A stretch of DNA of 64,000 nucleotides from Anticarsia gemmatalis (GCF_050436995.1 NC_134769.1:5456001-5520000); one strand, 5' to 3'. Counted from the stretch's first letter, positions 11,346 through 25,899 are shown. The notes: a model not told the origin generated them from the sequence alone. A program made the numbers and translations.

Positions 11346-12541
11346 AGACTTGTCACTTTAAATATAAAGGATAAACTTTACGGGAATAGAATTTGCTGCA
11401 GAATTTTTAGTGTGGCGTGAAAGTTGAGCCTAAGTATCAAAGTCATTTAAACCGCTAAAAGTCCTTTGACGGGAAGTTTGAAATGAATATTATGTATATG
11501 GATACTATATACTCAAAATGATTACTTTCTGAGTTTAATATAGATATCAAAGTTGCCACTTTAAAACCAATAAGTCCAAATTTACAAAAACCAAGGTGGA
11601 ATAAGATATTTCAATAACATTTCAGAATACTGATGTGTAGTTTCTTCAATATTCCGCGATTAAAACTGTACTGGATATATTTTTGACGTAAGCCTAGTTT
11701 TACTTCTCACCACAAACACACTTTACCACTACTTTAACATGAAATGATAACGCAGCAAAGTTCATCAAAATCAGCTTCAGATTGCAACATTTTGATGATC
11801 TCAAGGACTCAATATTTATAAACTGTAGCATCTCACAAATGGGAAATTCCCTAAATATATTTTCAAACTACAAGCAACAGTGTAAGTGCTGTATGTCAGG
11901 CGGCCAGCCAGGGAGCTTTCAATACATTGACGCGGTGATCAATTCGACTGGTCGTTGACACTATGCGTGGCTCGCACGGTATGTGACACCGATGTACCAG
12001 GGACGTAGCACTTTATATTTTATAAAATAGGTTTTTTAGTTTAGAATACACGAAATTTTGTGTAGATGCTGTATTCAGTCACTGAGGAAGATGGGCAAAT
12101 AATCCCTCGTATAATAGTTAGGCAACTTTCAAATATTTTGTATCAGACCGTGCTCTTACTGCCTCTACTTACAGCGTATTTAACCTAGCTTTAGATTTTT
12201 CAAATATTAAATGCAGATGTACAACCCCAACTCTCATTTTCCTTAAACAAATATTGAGCCTATTGACACAACATTATGCTCCCCACTTAATACTACTGCA
12301 TTGAAATAATCACATTTAGCAACACGAAAAAGCTGACTTGACAGCCTTAGAATAAAAACCTAACTAAATATAACGGAAACCAAAACCGAGCACAGTAGCA
12401 TCAATTTAACTGCTACTTACTACAGCAGAATCAACAAATTGAACTAACACAACTTTTAGATAAGTTCCACCATTACTAAAGAATTTCAAATATAAAACTA
12501 CTAATAGCTGCTACACTAGGGTGCACTCTATATAAGATATA

Positions 12542-12558
12542 CGAGTGCAGTGCACTCG
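12542..12558. repeat. 17-nt near-perfect palindrome
   Basis: CGAGTGCA-G-TGCACTCG pairs fully around one central base, about 70 bases before the CTCF-like motif. Confidence 0.4.
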
Positions 12559-12625
12559 ACTGCACTTTTTCACTGACACACATTCGATTTGAACTTAAAC
12601 TAGAACATTGTCCTTCCTGGTGCGC

Positions 12626-12643
12626 GGCGCCACCTGGCGGCCA
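12626..12643 (-). promoter_or_regulatory. CTCF-like binding motif
   Basis: On the minus strand this reads TGGCCGCCAGGTGGCGCC, matching the animal CTCF consensus (core CCASYAGRKGGC) at almost every position. The motif sits in a small GC-rich patch in the presumed first intron. Function as an insulator or loop anchor is inferred. Confidence 0.5.
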
Positions 12644-13360
12644 CGTCCGGTACCAATCTGACGTTTTAAATGCCGACGACCGTGGTTCATACTTTTATCT
12701 TGATCACACATTTCTGCTGGAAATTTTGATCATTTACTTTAATTGAGAATTTCAAATACTTTTAGTTTTCAGGATACTTATACGTATATGGAATCGGGTA
12801 AAAACGAAGGACACAAAAAGTAGTAAATGTTTGGATGGGTATTAAAATCACTCTAGGTAAAAAGACAGCAAACACTAATTGCTCCTAAAGAGGTCACACT
12901 TACTAAACTTATAGTTTCATAGGTACATAATGCGAACTCATTTCTTGCTTGGGAATAGTGAAGGCAAATCTTAGTCACCATTTTTTTGCTGGTTTCATTG
13001 ATATACATCAAAAACCACTTTTCTTCATAAAATTCTGTGTAGCAACAGCATTACTCATAAAACATTTTATACCGACAATCTGATAATTCTAGCTTTCTAG
13101 ATTAGTGCCTAGAAACGCCTAGATATAAAATAATTGCATCAACAAAGGCCAACATCTACATATAATTAGCTAGAAGACATTATGTCATACATCGTTTAAT
13201 TCTTAAGTCGTAAATTATGATAGGCGAAGCGTATAGATTACGTGACAATTACAATCGACCAAAGATAAAATTCTTGTCAGGGTGATATATTTTATTACAA
13301 TCTACTCGTATGTATCAATCTATCGTATGGTTAGTATTCAACCTAGTGTCAAAGATGTTC

Positions 13361-13585
13361 AAGCCGCCCGAAGGCCTTTGACGTGGCTTGACGACTGTTA
13401 TCTTAATTAACAACAACAGGGACAGACTTTTTGCTTGCTCTCCGAAGCACGGACACGCTCAGTTCAAATAAGATCATGTTAAGTCCTCGACCCACACTAG
13501 GCCGATATGGTGAACTCAAGGCCCAATCCCTTCCTCAATTCTGGAGGAGACATTGCTCGCAATGGGATAGCAATGCGTTAAACAA
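13361..13585 (+). mobile_element. LINE-related repeat copy
   Basis: CCCGAAGGCCTTTGACGTGG, GGGACAGACTTTTTGC, TCTCCGAAGCACGG and AACTCAAGGCCCAATCCC appear in order. It ends in a decayed form of CCCAGCAGTGGGA (GCTCGCAATGGGATAG). Confidence 0.6.
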
Positions 13586-13599
13586 AATAAATAACATTA

Positions 13600-16500
13600 T
13601 GATTGTAGAGTTGAAATCGAGAAATCGTTCAGTAAAAATCAAATCTATTATCAATAAAATGTCTCATCAGCCCTTAATAATCTCGATAATCTTGCAAAGG
13701 TAAAACAGTCATAAGTCACACTTAAATGTAATTAAAACTTCAGCATACATGAACTGTACACACACCCAAAGTCCACGTAGTCACGCGACACTCATCACTC
13801 GTAGCTATCCGTTGACTAATCTACCATTTAAACAATCTGGTAGTTTGCCAATCTGATAACAGCGAGAGATAGGGCTCGAGAATTTACCCACTATAACAAG
13901 CTATACGTGCCAACGTGTGTAATGAAACAGTTAATGAGAACAATTAAAAGATTGTCGTTTTTATTAAGTTACCTTGACTTAGTTTTGTCATTCTCCGTTT
14001 TTATAAAATGTAAAACTATTGCAAGATATTTTATTTCAAATAAAAAGAAAATTAAAAAAAAAGTAAAGCTATAAATAAGTAAATATTTTTTGTCACACGA
14101 TAGTTGGACAATCTGAAACTTTCGCTTTGCATGACAATTAACTCTTCTGCTAGAACGAGAAAGAAGTACCTTAGAACTACAGGGAATGATACAGCCTTAC
14201 AGCACAGGGAGTAATACGATCATGCAGTGTAGATAACCTTAATTTTGCCTGACGTTTTGGCGCAGGTATTTACCACAACAGCTTGTTACCACAAATTATC
14301 ACAAAAAAATATTGCGCTGATAAGTTTCTTCATCGTATAAGTTTAATCGATGAAAAGTTTGCGTAATGTAAAATAAAATTGGCCTTTTCCGATATATTTC
14401 AATGTAAACGAGTTTAATTCCAGCTGTCTGACTCATCTGTGTATGAATCCATACAACCCTGACATATAAACAAACAAAGCTTTCATCTTTAGTTACGTTG
14501 AGACACATCAAACTAAATATGCATACATCGTCTGCATCGAATCGCAATTCTAATATTCTGTTACATTTTAGCCACTTGTCTTTCAACCTCCCTAATTTTC
14601 TCAAGTTTACCTCCAAATAAGTTTAATTACAGAATAAATATCAACGAATCTAACATCTAAAACACATTTTTTTTACAATCATTTCTTAAATTTTCTCGTT
14701 GTGTTTAACACGGCTATTTTAACCTGCGCCGTAACGTCAGGAATTCCATAATAAAATGTGGGTTTGCATTAATTCCCCGTATTCTTTTAGATCATTAGTT
14801 TTTTATAAATCATAACATGACTAAACATAGAGACGATCAAAGTTATGTATTTACATCCTCGCATATAAAAGCCATGAAATAAGTCCATGTTACGAAACGT
14901 TCCTCCTTATAACGAGCTTTTATAGTCTCAATCCTGCTAATAATATGGTAAAATTATATTACTAAGAATCCATTTCAAATACAAATTATTTCTATGTTTG
15001 CTCTCAGTTGTAGCAGTAATTTTATTTGGGATATTATTTACTTTATTTTATGACCTCATGATTCTCAGCAACGCGTCATCAATACTATGAAAACCATTCA
15101 TAAGATCTTTCCACATGTTCCAATACCCATGAATTTATTCTTGGGCTACTGACACTTACAACCCACAATAGAAAATGGTTTTAAAAAGTGATATTTAAAA
15201 ATAAAGGACTTAACTAGCTTTGATTGTAAGCTGACTTTTAAGCAAGTATCAGTCATATACATACATTGAACGATCGATCACAGATGAGAGATTGAGAAGA
15301 AATTATTCTTACCTTACGGTCTTTAACTGTTTTAATCGATCAGCCACATTATGTTTATGAAGATCTTTATTGCTTGCCAACTCGCAGTGCATAGTTATAT
15401 TTCACATCGCACAACTTGGTTTGCAGACAACAAAATAAAAAGCGTAATTTGCTGTCAATATATCGTGGGTGAGGTTTTCGAAGTATGTCAATAGAGTGAA
15501 GTGCAGAAGAAAGATATGGAAAGCTGATCTCACTATCACATTGAATGCATAGTATGGAAGTTATACAGTTTCAATACTTTGTTAACAACTTCTATTACAA
15601 AACTTTGCATCAGTTTCTCTCACTCTTCTAGTAAAAGAGACTGTTCAATAATCTTATAAAATATATTGTTTTTGTATAAACATCCTTCGTCTCCGAATAG
15701 CTGACACGTTTCCAGTGAAACGCATATGACTCGTAAAACTGTAGGTCATTGTATAATATAAACTAAATTAATGTCAAATGTATTTAATAGGTTTTATGGT
15801 GAAGACTGTCATTGGATTCACGGTTGAATTTGTTTTAAGTCGGTACACAAATTTTATTGCCTATCTTGTAATTTATAATGACAGAAACTTATAAAGATGA
15901 TCTTTATATTTTGTTTGTATGTTTTGTTAGAAAATGTCTCAAAAGAGCTGTCCCCAAAATCAAAACATTTATTCATTTCGGTCCAATATTGACACTTATC
16001 ATAGTCGTTACAATTATTTAATCTACCAGTAGCTTGGAAAGGAGGTGGAGCCTAGTCAAAGCCTAAACATTTTTGTTAATGTTATTTTATAAAAGCATCT
16101 CAAAAATCTTTACAGCATTAATTTATAAGCAACTGTCTTTGAATATAACATACACATCTGAACTATAGAATAAAATGATACATTATTACTATGGCATAAA
16201 AGTCCTTTCGAAACCGAGAGACTATTATAAGGACGTTGTTATGCCCACAAAGTCATGACCTAACTAAAAAGTAACCTAACATCAACAATAATACATCACG
16301 CTCCAACTGCACTGCCAAAACACACTTAATGTGACAGGAAAAAAAAACTCAAATATCAATACGCTCTGTGTAGAAAAAAATCGAAAAGAAATACATAATT
16401 ATGTTCATACTAAAGCTTTTATAAACTTACCCTTCAAGTGACTTGCTGATTTAAATCTTGTGCACACTTTTACAACTAGCAACAATTAGTTCGATTACCG

Positions 16501-19500
16501 TTTTGAATACATTTTACTACATTTCTAAGCACTCACATAGCAGCAGCTACTTACTTTATTTCATCAGTTTGCTATGGAAAATTGAATAGATGGAAAAACC
16601 TGAACAGTTTTTATTTAAAGTTGGTATTTCTCATAGACAAATGCAGCAAATGCAAGTAGTGTTTTATTCAACAGGGCTTTCCCATAAAAACACCTTTCAT
16701 TCAGAGATTATTGCACGTTCATATTCTTTAAACTACAATCATAACGTAAATAATCATAATAAAGTTATACTTCTTTTGATCCATAAGTTTATGTTGATAG
16801 TAAAGTGTCTACCTGTCATCAAATATACAAAATAGACATGTTATGCACTAAAGTGTTTATTGCATAGAATGACATTGAATGCACCGACGTCAGGGTGAAA
16901 AAACTTGTAGAATGCGAGATGGCTGTGTAACGAGTACAATATTATGAAAGATTTGTGCTTAAAGACGCGAATGAAAAGTAGCAGAGTACATATATTCAAC
17001 ATAACCCGACAAACATGAAAGAACCTATTAGTATTATAGGCATATCTGTCTTACATATTATTATCCGTGTCTTATGTCATGTGAGCTCCGATAAGTTTGA
17101 CAATGCTTTGTCGTTTTCAATAAATTTTGAAACCGTATAGTGAAGAAGACGAATTACTTTAAAATTAATCAGAGCAAACACAACGTTTATAAGTAAAACA
17201 GTTAATCTGAAAGTATTTTTAAGTATTATTTTTACCTCTTTTTAGAAAAAAAACTACAGATTGGACTTAGATGAAATTCGACACACGGGACACTTATAAC
17301 ATAGATTACACATAGGATAGGCGAAGTAACGGGGAGCAACTATTAGCACATATTCTGGAGATAAAGATGTATGTACCAAAGCCGCCGTCCGGTTTGACTT
17401 CAACGAATTAAGAAACACTACAAAATACTAAGAATATATTGTAACAGTTCGTTGAAAAAGATTTACACAGTGTTGTTGCTTTTCTATTTAGGTTAGCTAT
17501 TGAGGAAACGATAATTTATACGTCAAATACAATATACTTGCCTAATGCTAGGTTTGCCAATTCGTTTTAATTTTTATTGTCGACTGAGACCCAAAATTAG
17601 TAAATATTGGGCCATTAGGATAAAATAACATACGTCTAGTTTCCTGAAAGAGAATAACTGGGTTAAATTTAGTTTTAGAGATTCTATTCAGAAAAAAAAT
17701 TACAGATAAAATCGTAAGTACTTAAATAAGTAATTGCAAATAAGACAAGTAACTCAATTACACAAGTAATATGAAATTCTAGCTGCTGGAGATATTAATG
17801 AAAATAGGTACTTAGTTATGACGAGGCAAATTAGTGAAAGCTTAAAAGAAACGGATAATTGTAAATCAAATGTGTTTTTGTAAAAGTAAAACGTGTAGAT
17901 ATACAAAACTATAAAATAATTCCGTTAACGATTTCCGCCAAAGCGTTATAAGCAAAGTGCACGTCAAAAAAAACGAAATGCAGAACATTAGTAAAACCAG
18001 AAAATTCTCTGCAAAACTGTAACCAGTAAAAGCGGCTAACCTTCACAGAGTAAGACAAAAATATCTTGCGGGTGAACCGACCGAACTATTCATAGATGAA
18101 ATCATAGCAACAGAAGGCCTTAACATAAATATTTTTCACACAAGATTATCACCTGTCCTTTTCGCACTCAAGCGGAAATATATCTGCTGTCTCTTTCACG
18201 ATGGCCACAAGCCAACACCCCGTCAAAGTAGTTACGAAATATGAAATCTAATTATGAAAAATTTTATAAATACATATTGCACTTGCCAGTAAGAGTGGGG
18301 TCATTGTTAAATGAAAATGAAAGCTTGAGGGTCCTATTGCAAAATATTGTAGTTATAGCCGTTGTGTATGTATGTTGGGTTCTATTCACGGGTGGAGTAA
18401 TGAATGAGAGGTTGTGAATCGGACACTTGTTGCACGTGAACACTTGCATAATATTTTGTCTAGTGGAAATAAATGTTTTAGATAGTTGATGTCAAAGCAC
18501 ATCTTCAGTTGATTTTATTAATCGCTGAAGTTTATTTTTTATATGCACTCTCAGATTTACTTTACTTACATGATTCTTTTTTCTGGTCTAAATTGCATTT
18601 CAGGTAGAATTCGTTTCTTTTCTTACTTTTTAAGTCTACATTTTTATGCAAACTTTTAAAAGTCTCCTTCATCGGTACTTAAAAGTAAAATTCACGGTCT
18701 GTTCCCGAACGTTATAAAAAACACGGAGTCCACTTTAATTTTAGCTTTATGATATCCAATAAACAATTAAGAAACTGCAACTAAAACCCACCCATTCTCC
18801 TCATTAAAACAAACAAACGACTATCGCAGACATTTTCAAGACACGATTCAACGAATTCTCGTCATGTGGAAACTGCTAACGATACACTTTTAAATGCATT
18901 GCAAATCAAAGCAAGATCTGGATCATAAATCTAACTCACCCATAAAAACGAAACGACGATTCAAAGTTTCAAAACATTGCAATTTTATTTTTTGTTTTGT
19001 TTTCTCAAAAACATTGATAGATGTCTCTTACGTCTTAGAAATGCATTCTGAAACACATTTAAGTCGTTTAGATGTGACCTTTATATGTGATTTGGCGATT
19101 TAATAATAGGTTATAGATGAACGGTTTGCCCTTTCAGAGGACGACAAGAGAGTTTAGTTACAAAAAACCTAATATCTTAATGCGTCACTATGTACCTATA
19201 CTCGATTGTCGATCACAGGGAATTTGCCAACAGTTTCACAAAAATACTAAGACAAAATGAGCATCACTAATAAACTACACGGACATGTAGACTGTATAAA
19301 TTATGGATAGTAGCTAGCTTTTTCTCTTGAGAACAACAAACACGATTCTTTGAAACAAATTATAGCTAGACATAAAAATAATTCTTTGTGGATACAAAGT
19401 GCTGCCTTGACCGAGATTTGGACCAGATGCTGTAGCCTGTGCATCGGTATGTGTTGAGATGACCACTTTCTCAATGCACTCCACGTGCAATCGTAAAATC

Positions 19501-19679
19501 TTTATTTAAAACATGTACTTGGTGTCAGTTCAAAACTGCAGAAGTTACTCCTCAAATGTGTCTGATACCTAATTATAATAATTTGAGACTCAAGTTTCCT
19601 GGAAAGCTAAAACTTGAGTATCTTGCAGTTTGCCCAAGAGATTCATAGAAAGCTACTCATGCTACCAAGTATATATTTT
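13600..19679. other. Presumed first intron, no gene seen
   Basis: AT-rich. No frame has recognisable protein features. A decayed Helitron-like stretch may occur near 17250-17345 (GATGAAATTCGACACACGGG, CACATAGGATAGGCGAAGTA). Confidence 0.35.
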
Positions 19680-19858
19680 TTATTAACCCATTACCGTCCC
19701 GCTGCTGGGCAAGGATCTCCTTCCGAACGAGCGAGTAGTTACGCCTTGAGTCCACCACGCTGGCCAAATGTGGTTTGGAGTCATGGAATGCCCTCAATAA
19801 TAGGCTTGCAAAATTTCATCACGATGTTTACGTTCACCGTTAGAGCAAGTGATGATTA
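19680..19858 (-). mobile_element. Nonautonomous LINE-tail repeat, best copy
   Basis: Runs from CCGTCCCGCTGCTGGGCAAG through GCCTTGAGTCCACCACGCTG and TGGAATGCCCTC to a final block TTCACCGTTAGAGCAAGTGA. On the minus strand it ends in the LINE-like CCCAGCAGCGGGACGG. No coding capacity. Confidence 0.65.
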
Positions 19859-19869
19859 TTTCTAATTCT

Positions 19870-22800
19870 CGCATAATTTAGAATTAACTATTACTACTAC
19901 GTAATTCAATACCAACTGCTGCAACTTCATTTATCAATATTGTAACTACCCGTCTACCAACGTCTAGTGACCAATACTATTTATTTGTAAGATTTGCTCT
20001 ACATTCCCACAAGTTTATTAAACTAGGTCATCCTTGAACAGTCCTACAGTAGTAACGTATTAAATTTACCGATCATAATTCTGAGTAAGTGACATCTCCA
20101 GCTTTTACTAAACATTGAAATAATCTGTTCCACACAATTAACTTTTATGATTTGCGTAGGTATCATGGTTTCTAATGCATAATGTACTGAATTTGATATA
20201 AATACGAGTGTAGTAAAATAAATGTCACCAATGGTCAATAAAACGACTTCAGAATTTAGGATAAATGGTCGACTCTATTAAATTACAATTCCAGATTTTA
20301 CAAATCATTTGTTAATGATCTCAGAATATTTCTGATCACGCTGAAGGCCAGAATTAATTTTGCCTTCATTATTTCGCAAATATTCAAGCTCATTACATCG
20401 TTGGAATGTAATTCTAATAACTTACCGACAGACGTCTAAACATTGAATGTACTGAATGCGTTTGTACATGTAAATGAATGGAGTTTGTACAAATCATCAG
20501 ATATTCAGAATCTGATCAATTTGAAAAATAGATCAGTTTATTCCGTAGGTACTATAGCATATCTACCACTATCGACTTTCGACAGCTGGCTAGCTACCGA
20601 GACATTTTGCACGAACATCTGATCAGCACCTCTAGCGGGTGACTATATTTTAAATGTCAAACTTTTGATACTCGATAGTACCGACTATAGAAAGTTGTGC
20701 TACTGATCAGTTTCAATAATTAAAATGCTATATTATTCTCGTAGATACTATTACAGTTTCTGTAGCAGCAAAAACAAAAAATCTAGTTCACGAACAAAAA
20801 CAATAGATTTTGACATTTGTAAAACTCACTCTCGTGTACTGTGTATACCCCTGGCATTGCTCAATTACTCACAATGTCACTGTTTATTTTAAAATTCTAA
20901 ACATTTTGGCACAAGTGCAACGTGTGACTTTAAAACTGTTGAAGAAATTAGCGTCTGAAGCATATCGGTGATGTTTTAATTTGAAACAACATTCAAAATA
21001 TTTTCTTTGGTAATTAATTGGTGGATGTCGTTCTCGTTCAAAGTAATAGGTTTATTTTCATAAGCCTGATTCCCTTGAGATAGTGTTTGAAAGTAATAAG
21101 TTAGTTGGTTTATTTTCGATAATTCATAATTTTATCAACTTTTTAGTTAGGTTTTCGTAAAACGTGTCGCTCATCATTTTCTTGATTCTTGGCAGTTTTT
21201 TTTTCAAATTACATCTTGATAGACTCTCCTTTACCTATAGATTCCAGAACATTTATGATAAATTCACATTAATTAATCCTATCAACTGCATTTAAACTTC
21301 AAGCAAGTTGATTCTTCAGGTTCAATCAAATTCAGCCCGAATACCCAGTATTTCTATAGAAACACGTACACAAGAATAAACATGAGTTTTATTACAGTTT
21401 TACGTACACAGAGGCGTAGTTTATTAACTATGTCGTTTAATTATAATCCTGCTTTACGATAGCATGTGGCGAAAGATGTGCAGCATAGAATTAAACAGTT
21501 ACATAAGAAACTAAGCTCTAGTTATATTTGTTGAAATAAATGGAGTCATTTGTAAAAGTCGCAATCTGCTGAAAATATGGTCTGATACATTTTATCTCAT
21601 GTCATGTTTCACTACAGTTTATTGTAGAGTTCGTATTTAATGTACAATAGTGCAAAAATTTTGGAAAATAGTTCCACATAACACTGTTTTTAGCTGCTTA
21701 GTGTTTAAGAGTTCGTGTGATGAAATTCTGTGAGTATAATCCTGTTAGTCGTTACAAAGAGTGCCTGGATAGATTAGTAATTGTCTTAGCGCTGCGCCGT
21801 AGTTTTCCATGACAGGTTAAAATAAAATTTTATTTTTTATACATCTATTTTCTCAATGATGGTAACATATTCATACATAGATACAATTTTCTGCAAATAG
21901 TAATATTAAACTAAAATGAATCATTTTGTCTAAGAAGTATATTTATTCGCGCAAAAGAGTTACACAACACCCTTTGGGAGATACCGGTCACGAGTATCAG
22001 AAATCTCGACATCACGAGCTATCAAATCCGTAAGCGTCGAGTTATTTCAAATATGTCACATGCATTTAGAATCATTACCAAGTATCATCCTACGCGTGTT
22101 TCAAATTACCATACTTGACATTTCTGAATTTAGTTCATGAGGCTTTTCATTCAAGCGACTTACGCCAAAATTCAGCAATTCTTTGAATTTCATGCTAATG
22201 TTGGATGAAATGCTGATCACCAAAGCAACAATTGACTCGTTACTAAACGATCCCATAATGACATGAAAAATGATATACATCGCCATTCGCCAATAACATT
22301 TAATTGAAAATGAGTTCCTTCGGGTTTTATGTACACGTATAATGCGAGGTAGACACAAAACTTCAATAGAAGCAACGATTTAAGATAACCAATTAAGATA
22401 AGATTATGAAACCAAAAAAATACAGTTAAATACATTGTTACTAAACACTATGTAAAGACAAATTATACAGATGTTGCATAAAACAAACCATTTATAAATC
22501 TTTATTATGCCTGTATCAATGTGAATTACCGGTAGAACGGGGTTACTTTTGAATACAGAGGTTACTTTAAAATGGAAAGAAATGGACATGTTAAAGGTCA
22601 AGTACTCTATTTGAAATGCTACTAATTCTATTCATTGCGATATTATAGATCCAAGAATAGGAAAACTGAACTTGTCGCTAGCTTTTTATGCAAGCTACTT
22701 ATTTCTATAATTAAAATTACCCTAAATTTTCGTAGAATATTCTCTACATCCCAATTTCTTTAAAGTAATAGGAGCAGAGCCTCGGGTGTCAAAAACTACG

Positions 22801-25070
22801 TAGCAACTTGTAGGTGAAATTGGAAATAGTTGCCCTTAAAGATGTTTATAAGTGCATTGTGTAGGCGAGATGTATTGTACATACATCATTGTCTATTTCT
22901 GCCTCTTACTGGTTGCTGATACTTCTATAAATATCTTGTTGATCTACTACCATACCGTTATAGAATAATTTAAGACCAGCGTGGTTGAGATATGATTTAG
23001 TAGTCTTTTTATTTTGTGTTTGCAAATGTTTATTTCTATCATCAGCTCCAGATTAATCTTGTTTAAATTTTACTGTTGCTTTTCTCACATTTATATCAAC
23101 TATTATATTGCTTTCAATAACTAAACTAAACTTATTTAAATTGGAACTGAAAGTTGTATTTTAATTTGTTTTTAAATTTTCATTTTTTTTAGGTGGTTCG
23201 AAAAGTAATTCGATTTTTGTTGTGGAAAAGACTGTTTTTTTTAATCAAAATTTATCAAATTCAACAGTTTTTGGCCTGGCTATAAAGCCTGGGGTTATAA
23301 TCCAAGCTCGAAACTGTCTTTCATAACAAAACTACTATATATTATTATGCAAGATGGATGGATAAAAGAAAACTAAATTAATTATCATGTTTATGATATA
23401 GCTAGTTAATTTTAGCTAAACCTACACATCTATTCATAGCAGGCGCTATTAGAAACGACAAAAACATGTGAAGCATTTACAAAAATATTATCTCGATGTT
23501 GGCTCCATATTTACTTCAAATTGTTTAACAAACAGCTGATGACGGTTGTCTTAAGCGTCAACAACGAATATCCACCTACGTTCGTACTTGCGGCTAATTA
23601 TCCTCGTCACACATTATTTGGCTAATTGGGTGACAGACTGAATCATTAGTAATACTATCTAAAATAGTATTACAATCATTATTATTTTCAGAAATATTTT
23701 TCGCGTCAGTTACTTGTGACGGGTTTGTTTTGTTTAGATCTATTTCACTTGCTGATGTGTTTGCAATGGAATTGAAATCGATAGTATGACGTTCCTAATT
23801 TGATTTCTTTCCAACTGATTTTCTATTCGTCAGATGAATTTACTCGAAAAATTACTATGAGCGTTTAGTTATAATAAGTGTGAAAAACATCGAACAATTT
23901 ATTTTTCCGTCGCCTCTTAAAACTCTACGAAATTGGCCCCCAATTCTAGAGACTAGAGAGTCATGTTTTGGGTCTACTATCCTCTATTGCATTTAGTTAC
24001 ACCAAAAGCTCTTTCAGTATTTCGGATTTTTCTAGAAGTAAGTATACGTAGATCTCGTTTACATGTACTTACGTAATTACAATATGGTAACAATTAAATC
24101 GAGTTCTGATAATTCTATTCTAAATAATATATAGTTTACATCTAAAGAGCTTTCATAATTTTACACTAATGTATCAGCGAGGTTTAGTAGAGTTGGACAC
24201 GTTCCATATATAATATGCGGGATTGTGAAGTACAGAGAGATTTGAAACTCATGGGCTCTCCCATGTTCTATGTCTCATAGTACGAAAGCGCCCTGGTATA
24301 GAAATACAATAATTTCACTTCTCTATTTGAACAGCTGTTGGGCGATCTTCAGTAGTGAAATTGTCTGTGTCTTATAACGAAACAATGACAATCTTTTAAT
24401 ATATTTGACTAGAATATCGAGAAAACGAATCTGTTTTCCCGTTCCTAACGTTATTTTATTTATTTTTAAGAAAACATTAAATATACACGTATACATAAAA
24501 TCTCGCCTTGTTCTTTTAGGAGCAGGCATAAACCAGAAATCGTCACTAGTTAAACATAAAACATTAAAATTAATCACAAACTCAGTAATTACGTATAATT
24601 TAAGTATGTTCTCTGAGTGCTACTTGATGTACTACACACCTGATTTATTAGCGAACGATTAATTTAATTATGACTTTAATCAAAACCTATGACACGCAGC
24701 TGGCCGAGCAGTTAATAATAATGGGCAACATCTGTTCTATCCTAAATATTTCAAAGCTCCCTCATTTTAGGTTACACCAAATATATCTGCTGTTATATTT
24801 TCCAGGGGAAATGTTTATTAAAACATATTTAGTTGTGGTCAAGTGTAAGATAATTTACATATATTTAGTTGAAACTGAAAGAATTGATACTAAAAAAAAT
24901 ATGTAAAATTAAGAGACGTATCTATGAGAACCAAAAAAAGTCTCCATAAGCATACATAAGCGCATAAAAGTACCTATGCAAGTTTGTCGCGTACTCGTTA
25001 GTACTCGTCACCGGCGGTCCTGTATGACAAGATGTATGGATTATAATGAGACAAGGGAAGTTTTTATTGG
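19870..25070. other. Presumed first intron, no gene seen
   Basis: AT-rich DNA. The longer open frames in it lack domains, consistent composition or splice context. Nothing else identified. Confidence 0.35.
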
Positions 25071-25080
25071 CGTTATTTGA

Positions 25081-25128
25081 TCTCTGCCTACCCTTGTGGG
25101 AAAAAGTCGTGATACTATGGATGTACTT
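25081..25128 (+). mobile_element. SINE tail fragment
   Basis: CTCTGCCTACCCTTGTGGGA followed by AAAAGTCGTGATACTATGGA is the clearest tail of the shared SINE family. Confidence 0.5.
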
Positions 25129-25419
25129 ACCCTACATAATTAAAAATAAACAATAATACAACAATCATTCGCACAAAAGCTCAGTTGAAAAAGGATTTCC
25201 TTAGCGCCTTACAATTCATGTAACAGCGAACATGCCAACACATTTTCGATAATACAAGCATAAATCGAGAGTTTACGAGTCGTTGAACAACAAAGCCACA
25301 CTTAACATGTTACTCAAGCTAAGTGCATGACTCATGCACCGCTTAATAACGTCGTATCGCGCACGGAGACCGGCGCGTGCGCACTCAGCTTGCCAAATCT
25401 CGGGAACAGAGTAATTGAT

Positions 25420-25492
25420 ATACATACTTACATACACACATACATACATATGTACATAATTTCTGTTATATCCAAAGGTGTAGGCAGAGTTG
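25420..25492 (-). mobile_element. SINE tail with TATG microsatellite
   Basis: On the minus strand this reads CTCTGCCTACACCTTTGG and then a TATGTATG run, the same tail as the plus-strand copies. Confidence 0.5.
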
Positions 25493-25643
25493 TATGAAAT
25501 ATACCTACGTTTCGTCATTAACAATATTAGTCCCATAGAATAGGGGCTGTTTCATAGAATTCCGGGCTACTATTCAGAAATGGTTTCGAAAATACCAATT
25601 GTACTTTACGAATTTTAAAAATTCGGAGAAATGTTTTAGAAAC

Positions 25644-25766
25644 AGATGGAGAGACGAGCTTGACTCCTATAACGCAGAATGGGTACAGACCGCCGGAGAT
25701 CGCTTGCAGTGGAGAGCTATGGGGGAGGCCTTTGCCCAGCAGTGGGACGATACAGGCTCATTATAA
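25644..25766 (+). pseudogene. 3' end of a LINE endonuclease-reverse transcriptase
   Basis: A 40-codon open stretch ends with a stop. It encodes the C-terminal tail of an RTE-like non-LTR retrotransposon polyprotein: RWRDELDSYNAEW followed by WRAMGEAFAQQWDDTG. The upstream coding region is missing, so this is a 5'-truncated, dead copy. Its last bases TTGCCCAGCAGTGGGACGAT are shared with the noncoding repeats at 4338, 5079 and 19680, which points to this LINE type as their source of replication machinery. Confidence 0.75.
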
Positions 25767-25824
25767 TAGAAAAAGACTCATGAATAAAATTTTAATAAAA
25801 TATTGAAAAGTAAACAATAGTACA

Positions 25825-25899
25825 CTGCCTGGGAATCGAACCCGACACCTCATGATCAGCATTCGAATACACTACCGACTGCGCCAAAAAGGCACCCAG
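25825..25899 (-). mobile_element. tRNA-derived SINE head or tRNA pseudogene
   Basis: On the minus strand an A box TGGCGCAGTCGG (25875-25886) and a B box GGTTCGATTCC (25832-25842) lie at tRNA spacing. The acceptor stem pairs only over about five bases and the anticodon stem does not form. A SINE head is therefore more likely than a working tRNA. Confidence 0.6.

Noticed and set aside
14299..14616. 105-codon minus-strand open frame
   Set aside because: No family resemblance, ordinary AT-rich composition and no splice or promoter context.
25825..25899. Functional tRNA gene
   Set aside because: A and B boxes are fine, but the anticodon stem does not pair and the acceptor stem is short, so a SINE head is more likely.
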